NCBI GenBank assembly: GCA_905479105.1
Contig: CAJQLE010000004.1
Span: 248,001 to 312,000, forward strand
Origin: an uncultured Flavobacteriales bacterium
GTDB lineage: Bacteria > Bacteroidota > Bacteroidia > Flavobacteriales_G > Salibacteraceae
Length of the DNA stretch: 64,000 nucleotides
Direction: 5' to 3'
In this document: positions 34,815 through 42,200 of the stretch, piece after piece
Layout of the letters: each line of letters begins with the position of its first letter
Numbering within the stretch: position 1 is the stretch's first letter
Made by a program: the position numbers and the translations under genes
The notes under the pieces: generated by a model
Told to the model about the DNA's origin: nothing
Seen by the model: only the letters and a program-made list of their open reading frames with translations
Database searches by the model: none

Positions 34815-35930
34815 TTATTGGATCACTATTTTCAAGCCTTCTTGCTGTCCTAAATTCAAAAAGTATATACCACTTGGAAGGCCTTCAATATTTATCACAT
34901 CACCTGAACTTATAGTTCCACGTTTAACTTTCTGCCCAAATGAATCATGTATTATGTATTCGATATTGTGACTTTCCGAAAACTCAACTTGAAAATAACC
35001 TGTGGCTGGGTTAGGGATAATCTTGGTTTTTAAATCAGAATACTCTTTATTAGCAATGGATAATGTTGGACAATCAAGATTCGTTTGATATGTTGATGCC
35101 GTTGAATTTTGATTTAGTGAATCAGTAAGGAGCATATTGCAATAACAAGGATTATTATCTGCATATAGGGTTAACCATGCATAAGCAACATTTCCAATAT
35201 CTCCATTTACTGTATTTGGATTTAAAACGTTGTAATGGTCACCACCTGAAATTTCAAACAGTAATTTGTGGGTTGAACTTGGCGTATAATCATAATGTAA
35301 ATCTGCGTGTTGAAATGGTGGGGCTACTTGGTCAAATTGACCGCTAAATATTAAAACAGGTACTGAATGATCAAGGTCGGACTGAATTAAAGTAGCTGCG
35401 TTTAACCAAGGAGTAAAAACAATTATCGATTCTATAGTAGTATCCATTTTTGCTGCTAATTGTGCACCTCCTCCCCCCATAGACCAACCTCCAACGGAAA
35501 TATTACTAGTGTCAATATGTTGATACAAAGGTGAGTTTACTCTGTTGTTTTCTTTTCTAATAGATTTCATCCCATCTAAAAGTGCCAGTGCTCTCAGATT
35601 TGGAAGTTCATATATACTGTTTGTTCCGATTGTCATGCATATAAATCCTCTAGTAGCAAAATATCTCGCCCATTTTGAAACAGATTCCTGTGTTGCGGTA
35701 AAACCTGGTACTAAAACAATACTTTTCAGATTAGATTTTCCATTAAGAGGATAATATAATGTTGCACCCAAATAATCAGGTCCATCTCGAAGACCATCGG
35801 ATTCAAATAATGAGTCTATGGGTAAAGGAGTGAAATTTGAAACAGTTTGAACTGATATTGATTCACATTGACTATATGCATATTGCGATAAAGTCAAAAT
35901 TAGTAGAAGCGAAATTGTTTTTTCCTTCAT
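34815..35930 (-). CDS. Secreted polyester (PET) hydrolase-like serine hydrolase with T9SS tail
   Basis: A 371-residue protein: signal peptide (1-20), alpha/beta hydrolase (~25-290), T9SS sorting domain (~300-371, IIPNPATGYFQVEF). The catalytic domain resembles bacterial cutinase/PET hydrolases: oxyanion segment VPGFTATQESVSKWA (Phe77 where IsPETase has Tyr), nucleophile GWSMGGGG (Ser150, Met151), TPW (Trp175), acid SGQFDQVAPP (Asp200) and GGDHYN (His232). CYC (262-264) and Cys287 may form disulfides. Known Bacteroidota PET esterases also carry a T9SS tail. Activity on a polyester is inference; dienelactone-hydrolase family is the safe label. It sits alone in the accessory patch. Confidence 0.85.
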   Translation of the reverse strand: MKEKTISLLLILTLSQYAYSQCESISVQTVSNFTPLPIDSLFESDGLRDGPDYLGATLYYPLNGKSNLKSIVLVPGFTATQESVSKWARYFATRGFICMTIGTNSIYELPNLRALALLDGMKSIRKENNRVNSPLYQHIDTSNISVGGWSMGGGGAQLAAKMDTTIESIIVFTPWLNAATLIQSDLDHSVPVLIFSGQFDQVAPPFQHADLHYDYTPSSTHKLLFEISGGDHYNVLNPNTVNGDIGNVAYAWLTLYADNNPCYCNMLLTDSLNQNSTASTYQTNLDCPTLSIANKEYSDLKTKIIPNPATGYFQVEFSESHNIEYIIHDSFGQKVKRGTISSGDVINIEGLPSGIYFLNLGQQEGLKIVIQ

Positions 35931-35953
35931 TTTTTTTGATGTTAAAGGTTAGG

Positions 35954-35979
35954 GTAAAATGCGTTTAATGCATTTTTAC
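35954..35979. repeat. Hairpin repeat related to the attC-like element, copy 2
   Basis: Arms GTAAAATGC and GCATTTTTAC (one bulged T) around loop GTTTAAT. The loop and its GC/GC closing pairs match those of the elements at 33,583 and 36,935, but the outer attC-like boxes are not recognisable. It lies 24 nt upstream of the hydrolase start. Confidence 0.4.
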
Positions 35980-36588
35980 ATAGTGAAAATTGTAAATGAT
36001 GTTTATTGAGATGAGGCTCATTTCTTAATAAAAGTTACATCCTAGACGTCATATTTTGAACATTACAGGCATCGACAATCTGTAATTTGGAAAGTGTAAA
36101 CTTAGTTAGACATATTTATATCATCTAGGAGCTATGCTTACACTTTTTGATTTCATAAAAACAAATGACACCAAATTGCATCTTTTTCACCTTTTTTTGA
36201 TCTTTTTTTAGTGGTTTTTAGCTCAAAATACATCAATTCTCACACCAAACCAACTAAAACCTGAAATCTAAAAGCTAAACCATCAAATCACATCAGAGGG
36301 TGGGTTGTTCTAAATCGGCTTCCTGTTTTAGATATGGTTTCAAGGGTATAAATATATCCCTTTTTTAGTTGTTGAGCGCACCCTTGGTGAAAACCTTCTC
36401 TGCGCTTCTATCATCATAAACATTGATTAATAGTGTATTTGGTTTGAAAGATAAAACGTGAATGTACAGCGTTTACGGAGCATATTTTTAAGCTGTTGTT
36501 AGCGGTGGTACACTATTTTTAGATTAAAAATTGCTTTTTTTGCTCAAAATATATTTATAATCACATATTTAATAGTCAACTTCATAGA
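35980..36588. other. AT-rich gene-poor stretch
   Basis: No gene recognised. A terminator-like hairpin (AAGGG...CCCTT followed by TTTTTT) lies at 36,343-36,367 on the plus strand without an obvious gene before it. Near 36,460-36,503, GTACAGC...GCTGTTGTTAGC pairs weakly and may be another decayed cassette border. Confidence 0.35.
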
Positions 36589-36849
36589 ATGAAACCAAAC
36601 GAAATTGCCACTCTATTTTCAGAGTACTTAGAAGAAGGGACCACGCCAAAAGGGATGAAGGTTCAGTCCTTTTTTAGTCATCTATCATCTTCGCAAAAGC
36701 GCTTGTTAGCGAATAATATTTCAAAGTCTTATGCTTTAAATTTACAAGCCGAGAAAGAGAAAGCTATATTACAAAGTGAAAAGAAAAAGGAGATATCCCA
36801 GCTCAAAAAGAGAGCTAAGGAATTAGGACTAATTATTTCAGCAAAATAG
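36589..36849 (+). CDS. Hypothetical 86-aa protein, basic helical tail
   Basis: A clear ATG frame of 86 residues with no recognised family. The first half (MKPNEIATLFSEYLEEGTT) looks helical; the second half (LQAEKEKAILQSEKKKEIS) is charged, probably a coiled coil, and ends in a basic segment. There is no signal peptide. It lies between two hairpin repeats like a one-gene cassette. A hairpin at 36,877-36,895 (CACC.TCC/GGA.GGTG) follows it, without a T-run. Confidence 0.5.
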   Translation: MKPNEIATLFSEYLEEGTTPKGMKVQSFFSHLSSSQKRLLANNISKSYALNLQAEKEKAILQSEKKKEISQLKKRAKELGLIISAK

Positions 36850-36923
36850 CAAAATAGTCGCTTTTAGATTTTGAGTCACCCTCCGTTGGAAGGTGTCGGA
36901 CTTTCGTATGTTTTTGAATTATC

Positions 36924-36975
36924 GTCAAAGGTTTGTATAAAAGGTCGGTTTAATGCCTTTTATACTTTGTTATAT
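36924..36975. repeat. attC-like hairpin repeat, copy 3
   Basis: A perfect 10-bp stem (GTATAAAAGG / CCTTTTATAC) with loop TCGGTTTAATG. The core and the following TTGTT are nearly identical to copy 1 at 33,583. The right box reads GTTATAT (GTTRRRY with one mismatch); the left box is degenerate. Confidence 0.5.
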
Positions 36976-37106
36976 GCTGGTTCTTCTTTTCGAATCAAAT
37001 CGCTAATAGCATCACAAAGTAAAAATAGAGTTTTACTCATCTATTAATAATGATATAGGGGGTTTTAAGTCTTTTAGTAGTGGTTTTGTAATCCTTTATT
37101 TATCGG

Positions 37107-37127
37107 TGGTTACTTTCCGATACAAAA
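37107..37127. other. Left attachment site (21-bp direct repeat)
   Basis: Contains TTACTTTCCGATACAAAA, identical over 21 bp to 50,648-50,668 at the end of mnmE. The matching copy encodes the last codons of MnmE, so this is the duplicated target left by integration. Confidence 0.85.
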
Positions 37128-37162
37128 AGTAATGCTGACTGAAAATCAGTTAGTTAATATAA

Positions 37163-37177
37163 AAAGGTACAAATAAG
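37163..37177. promoter_or_regulatory. Putative integrase arm site, left end
   Basis: AAAGGTACAAATAAG, an exact 15-bp match to 50,509-50,523 inside the other end of the island. Confidence 0.55.
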
Positions 37178-37203
37178 GGGCATTTGAGGCTAAAAAGCCT
37201 GTC

Positions 37204-37425
37204 CTAACAATTGCATCCAGAGCCGCCTGATTCCTGGATAGGTGGACAAGGATTCGTTCCATAACTGCAGTATACACAGCAATCACCCGCTTTTGGCTTG
37301 AGTATAGTTTTGCAGTTCTCGCATTCATAGAAGAATTGGCAAGAATCCGTTGGCATAGTTTCCAACTTTTGATGTCCACATTCAGGACAAGTAAGGGTCG
37401 TTTCTAAAGCTATCCTAACGTCCAT
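37204..37425 (-). CDS. Small Cys-rich protein of metal-resistance operons
   Basis: A 73-residue protein with CPECGH and CENC (a zinc-ribbon-like set), then GDCCVYCSYGTNPCPP, a motif I recognise from small proteins that recur in mercury and other metal resistance operons, and a Cys-rich end (GCNC). It probably binds metal in the cytosol; no enzyme activity is known. Its ATG touches the end of merTP (shared base 37,425), so it is the last gene of the arsR-merTP operon. A short AGGCT/AGCCT hairpin follows. Confidence 0.75.
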   Translation of the reverse strand: MDVRIALETTLTCPECGHQKLETMPTDSCQFFYECENCKTILKPKAGDCCVYCSYGTNPCPPIQESGGSGCNC

Positions 37426-38054
37426 CAGTCTTTAATTTTAATATCAGTTACAGTGTATCCTGTTTCAACCTCAATCGCTCTCTTCAACTCTTCTGGGCTT
37501 ATTTGCTCAGGGTCATATGTTGCGAACGCTGAACCCATCTCATAATTTGCTGATGCTGAGTCAACTGCTCCAGTCAATAAAAGCGCTGATTGGACATGAT
37601 TCTCGCAGCCAGTGCAAGTCATGCCCTCAATATTTATCGTTGCCTTTAGGTGATTTGACGAATTAGCAAACACATATTCCGATGATGGAGCTGGAAGCAG
37701 AGCGCCTGAATAATATGGGAAGGAAAACATCACAACCGATAGAGCAGCAATCGTCCACACAAATGATTTGGTTTGAAAGAATTTCTTCTTCGCTGGCACC
37801 TCGCAATTGCAATCATCCACAGCGGTTGGCTTATACGCCTCTCGAAAAGCAAAAGCTAATGCCAGGCCAGAGCCAATCATCAACCAGGGCCGCACAGGTT
37901 CGATCCATGAGAAAGTACTTGCAACTCCAGAAACTCCACTCAATAGAGCAACTAAAGGCCCTATACAGCAAAGAGACGAAGCAACTGCCGCTGTCAATCC
38001 AGCAATCGAAAGCATATTGCTTGTATGGTTATTCTCAGACTTTAGCTGCTTCAT
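37425..38054 (-). CDS. merTP: MerTP-like mercuric (metal) transporter
   Basis: A 209-residue fusion of MerT-like and MerP-like parts. Membrane helix 1 carries the vicinal cysteines SSLCCIGPL, two more helices follow, and the C-terminal HMA domain has MTCTGCENHVQ. Such proteins pass Hg(II) from the periplasm to the cytosol for reduction. No mercuric reductase (merA) is in the island, so the metal may differ or MerA may be elsewhere. The ATG at 38,054 overlaps the end of the arsR gene; the longer frame is rejected. Confidence 0.85.
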   Translation of the reverse strand: MKQLKSENNHTSNMLSIAGLTAAVASSLCCIGPLVALLSGVSGVASTFSWIEPVRPWLMIGSGLALAFAFREAYKPTAVDDCNCEVPAKKKFFQTKSFVWTIAALSVVMFSFPYYSGALLPAPSSEYVFANSSNHLKATINIEGMTCTGCENHVQSALLLTGAVDSASANYEMGSAFATYDPEQISPEELKRAIEVETGYTVTDIKIKD

Positions 38055-38406
38055 GATTGTTATGTTCAATGAACCTATCCAAGTAATCGACACATTTTTC
38101 GTCCAGGAAGTAGAATATAGTTTGAGCAACTCGTTTCTTTCTGACCAATCCGCCTTCGCTCAGTTTTTTAAGCTGTTGTGAAACCGCTGGAATGCTAATG
38201 TCCAAGACATCACTTAAATCACATACGCACATCTGGTTTCGGCTATGTAGCGTGTAGAGCAATTTTAGTCGTGTCTCATTGCCAAGTAATGAATATACCT
38301 CGGCAGCTGATTTAACCTGTCGGGTAATCGATTTCAAATCCTCCTTGCAATTGTCTATCAGCTCAGTGTCTGCATAAACCCTGATGCATGAGTTGTTCAG
38401 ATCCAT
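38035..38406 (-). CDS. ArsR/SmtB family metal-responsive repressor
   Basis: A 123-residue winged-helix repressor. The HTH region is NETRLKLLYTLHSR, with the metal site MCVCDL on the recognition-helix side (alpha3 type) and ISIPAVSQQLKKL as recognition helix. An extra N-terminal Cys (CIRVY) and DNCKEDL suggest the CadC/CmtR-like alpha3N set, which senses soft metals such as Cd, Pb or Hg. It heads the merTP operon and probably represses it from the inverted repeat at 38,428. Confidence 0.9.
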   Translation of the reverse strand: MDLNNSCIRVYADTELIDNCKEDLKSITRQVKSAAEVYSLLGNETRLKLLYTLHSRNQMCVCDLSDVLDISIPAVSQQLKKLSEGGLVRKKRVAQTIFYFLDEKCVDYLDRFIEHNNHEAAKV

Positions 38407-38427
38407 TGTCCAAAGATGGTAAAATGA

Positions 38428-38449
38428 TATTTAAGTAATTGCTTAAATA
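38428..38449. promoter_or_regulatory. Inverted-repeat operator upstream of arsR
   Basis: TATTTAAG-N6-CTTAAATA, perfect 8-bp arms 22 nt upstream of the arsR ATG. Size and AT content match ArsR-family operators. A second, wider pair, CCAAAGAT/ATCTTTGG (38,410 and 38,454), encloses it. Confidence 0.65.
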
Positions 38450-38491
38450 ACTAATCTTTGGTGTTATTGGAATACTGTTTTCATCAGCTGC

Positions 38492-38602
38492 CTAAAGTCT
38501 AAGATTGACCCCTCCATTAATCAGAAAGCCTTCGAGAGGTGCATAGATGTCTCTGAAAACAGGATTTGTAACAGTGGCTGAATAAACTGTGTTAAAGCGG
38601 GT
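38492..38602 (-). pseudogene. C-terminal fragment of a TonB-dependent receptor
   Basis: 36 codons and a stop read TRFNTVYSATVTNPVF then RDIYAPLEGFLINGGVNLRL. The ending (GGVNLRL-stop) and alternating pattern look like the last beta strands of a TonB-dependent outer-membrane receptor. A TAA precedes it immediately and nothing upstream continues it. It is probably debris from rearrangement inside the island. Confidence 0.4.
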
Positions 38603-38672
38603 TTATCTCTCATCAAGGAAGTTCTCGAAATTCAATTAGAACGAGAAATTCATTTTCCTCTACATTTGCCTC

Positions 38673-39149
38673 GTGCATCTGAAAAAGGCGCTTATATCAT
38701 CTATGCTGCTATTGGTTTACACCTTTAGTTTTGCACACGAGCTTATACCTCACTGCCATCATACATTTGGTAATGTGGGTAAATCGCATGTTCATGTCAT
38801 GAAGCATGAGCATCATGGTGAAGATGACCATCATCATGGTGAAGATGACCATTCGCACATTTCGCATAACGGACACCATGACGAAGGTTTAATCGATTTA
38901 TTGGTGTGTGTGTTGATTGAGACCGAGCACCCTGGCTCGGAAGGTGATCAACTCTTTTTTCTGCCCAAGACCGAGAACAATAAGCTCAATGATCGCTTGA
39001 AGGTGCAGTTTGCGAGTATCTTGACGATACTTTTCGATTTTTACGAGGACAACTCTGAGGTTACACCTCAACCAGACGTTAATGACTTCTATTCTTCGCC
39101 TTTTCTGGCGCATACTCCGCATCGCGGACCTCCCTCTATTTCTTGTTAA
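38673..39149 (+). CDS. Exported histidine-rich protein of the metal-efflux operon
   Basis: A 158-residue protein. From the GTG at 38,673 there is a signal peptide (HLKKALISSMLLLVYTFSFA) and then a His/Asp-rich stretch (HHGEDDHHHGEDDH, encoded by a near-perfect tandem repeat around 38,811-38,850). The rest is not recognised. Similar His-rich exported proteins precede CusA/CzcA genes in Bacteroidota and probably buffer metal in the periplasm. It lies 99 nt upstream of the pump gene. Confidence 0.7.
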   Translation: MHLKKALISSMLLLVYTFSFAHELIPHCHHTFGNVGKSHVHVMKHEHHGEDDHHHGEDDHSHISHNGHHDEGLIDLLVCVLIETEHPGSEGDQLFFLPKTENNKLNDRLKVQFASILTILFDFYEDNSEVTPQPDVNDFYSSPFLAHTPHRGPPSISC

Positions 39150-39248
39150 TAATCCGCGCTTGATCAGCTGATCAAGACGACCTATTCATGTTTTCTTTTC
39201 GGTCTACCGGAGAGAAGTTTTTCCATTCCTTTTAACAAGAAATTTATC

Positions 39249-42200
39249 ATGATTAATCAGCTTATCTCATTTTCGATCAATAATAAATTGATCATTGGTT
39301 TGCTCACCCTCGCCCTCATTTTTGCTGGGCTATGGAGCATAACCAAGGTTCCACTGGATGCCGTACCGGACATCACCAACAACCAGGTACAGGTCATTAC
39401 CCAAGCCCCAAATTTGGGCACGGAAGACATTGAGCAGTTTGTAACGTATCCAGTGGAAGTTGCGATGGCAAACCTTCCCGGAGTCGTTGAAATACGCTCA
39501 ATTTCTCGCTTCGGGCTTTCTGTGGTCACTATCGTTTTTGAAGACGATATGGACACCTATCTGCCGCGCCAGCTGGTATCCGAAAAACTCAATGAGGTCA
39601 AAGAAGAAATTCCACAAGGATTTGGGGAACTTTCATTAGGCCCGATTTCAACTGGATTGGGTGAGATCTATCAATACACGTTGAAGGTCGATTCTGCGCA
39701 CCAAAATGATTATTCCTTGTCTGAACTGCGAACTATGCAAGACTGGATCGTGGCCAGACAAATGGCGATGGTTCAGGGTGTAGTTGAAATCAATGCCATT
39801 GGTGGCAAGATCAAGCAATATGAAGTAGCGGTTGATCCCGATGAACTTAAAGCCATTGGCCTTACTATTTCCGACATCTACGCTGCCCTTGAAAAGAACA
39901 ACCAAAATACGGGAGGAGCTTACATTGAAAAAGACCATTACGCCAATTTCATTCGTGGTGAAGGGCTGGCGCGCACTCTGAGCGATATTGAAAACATCGT
40001 GGTGAAAAACACGAATGGACTTCCTATTTCTATCAAGGATGTGGCTACGGTACAATTTGGGTCTGCAGTGCGCTATGGTGCATTGACCCAAGATGGTGAG
40101 GGCGAAGTCGTAGGCGGATTAATCATGATGCTTAAAGGTGCCAATTCCAATGATGTGATCACTCGTGTGAAGGATCGTATGGAGGAAATTCAGAAATCAC
40201 TGCCTGAAGGCGTCATCATCGAACCATTGCTTGATCGAAGCAAGTTAATCGCCAAAACCACTGGCACAGTTAGTACCAACCTGATGGAAGGCGCATTGAT
40301 CGTTATTTTCATTTTGGTTTTTTTACTTGGCAATTGGAGGGGTGGATTGATTGTGGCATCGACCATTCCCCTTTCCCTGTTGTTCGCGTTTATCCTGATG
40401 AACGTATTTGACGTGTGGGCAAATCTGATGAGTCTCGGAGCGATTGACTTTGGGATCATCGTGGATGGGGCGGTAATTATTGTTGAAGGCACCGTTTTTC
40501 TGCTGCACGGAAAGCTCGTGAACAATCCATCAATTGCTGCTGGTGACCGCGACAGGATCGCTTTCACCGCTTCCAGCAAAATGATGAACTCTGCCTTTTT
40601 TGGACAACTTATCATTCTCATTGTTTTTGTCCCCATTCTGGCTTTACAGGGCGTGGAAGGAAAGATGTTTAAACCAATGGCACTCACCTTTATGTTTGCC
40701 ATGATCGGTGTTATGCTCTTGTGCTTGACCTATGTTCCGATGATGTCGGCCTGGTTTCTTAGAGTGAATAAAAAGGAATCGTCCTCTTGGGGTGATCGTT
40801 TTGTGATCTGGATAGAGAATCTTTATGCGCCAACTTTGGGCAATGCCTTGAAACATGCAAAATGGGTAGTTGCCTCTGCTATGGTCTTGTTCGGTATCGC
40901 AGCCTTTACCTTTTCTAAGATGGGCGGGGAATTTGTTCCTCAGCTCGATGAAGGGGACATTGCCTTTCATGCCATTCTCAAGCCGGGTAGTTCCTTGTCT
41001 GAAATGATCGAAACCACGACCAAGATTGAGGGAATCGTAAAAGAGAAATTTCCAGAGGTGCAGAAGATCGTGAGCAGAATAGGTGTAGCAGAAGTGCCTA
41101 CCGACCCCATGCCGATGGACTTAGCTGATATTTTCGTGATCCTCGCCCCTCAGGAAGAATGGGTGACCACCGATTCAAAGGAAGAGTTGGTGGAAAGGAT
41201 GAAGGAAGAGTTGGAGAAAATCCCCGGAGTCAACTACGAGTTTACCCAGCCCATTGAAATGCGATTCAATGAACTACTCGAAGGGGTGCGAGAAGACATC
41301 GCCATCAAGCTGTATGGAGAGGACATAAACACGCTGGCAACAAAGGCAGAAGAAATCTCAAAAATTATCGCTGGAACACAGGGTATCGGAGATATGCGCG
41401 TGGAAGCGACTACAGGGCTACCCCAAATTTCGGTGGTTTATAACCGACACAAGCTCGCGCAGTACGGCATTGATGTGGAAAGCCTAAACACCCTTATCCA
41501 AACGGCTTTTGCAGGAGGTAAGGCAGGCGTGATTTTTGAAGGTGAAAAACGGTTTGATCTTGTTGTCAGGCTGGAAGCGGAACACCGAAAGAGCATTGAC
41601 AACCTAAAAAATCTCTATGTCAATTTACCCAATGGCTCGCAGATACCACTTCGTGAGGTGGCCGACATAAGCTATCAACCCGGCCCGATGCAGATCAGCC
41701 GGGACAATACGAATCGGAGAACGTACGTTGGGATTAATGTACGTGGACGCGACATCGAATCGCTGGTTCAAGAGATTCAGAAAAAGTTGGATGCTGAGCT
41801 TGAACTTCCTTCAGGTTATTACATCCGTTACGGGGGTGCTTTTGAAAACCTTGAACGTGCCAACAAGCGATTGCAGGTGGTAGTTCCGGTGGCTTTGGCG
41901 CTAATCTTCCTGCTCATCTTTTTCGCATTGAAATCATTTAAACAATCCATTATGATCTACATGGCTATTCCTCTTGCCGCTATCGGTGGTGTCTTCTCGC
42001 TGTGGCTGCGTGATATGCCGTTTAGTATATCTGCTGGTGTCGGTTTTATTGTACTCTTTGGCGTGGCTGTGTTGAATGGCCTGGTCCTGATCAGCGCATG
42101 GAATGAATTGAAAGCAGATGGCATCGCAGAGTTAAATGAGCGTATTCAGTTAGGTGCAAAAAGACGTATCCGCCCTATTCTATTAACTGCTTTAACGGAT

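Noticed and set aside
34721-34915. 64-residue frame starting MGHSSLNV as an intact gene
   Set aside because: Only the first ~28 codons are recombinase-like; the rest is antisense to the end of the hydrolase gene, so it is a remnant.
39257-40970. Several antisense frames of 60-170 residues opposite the CusA gene
   Set aside because: They are shadows of a long conserved gene with clear domain structure on the plus strand.
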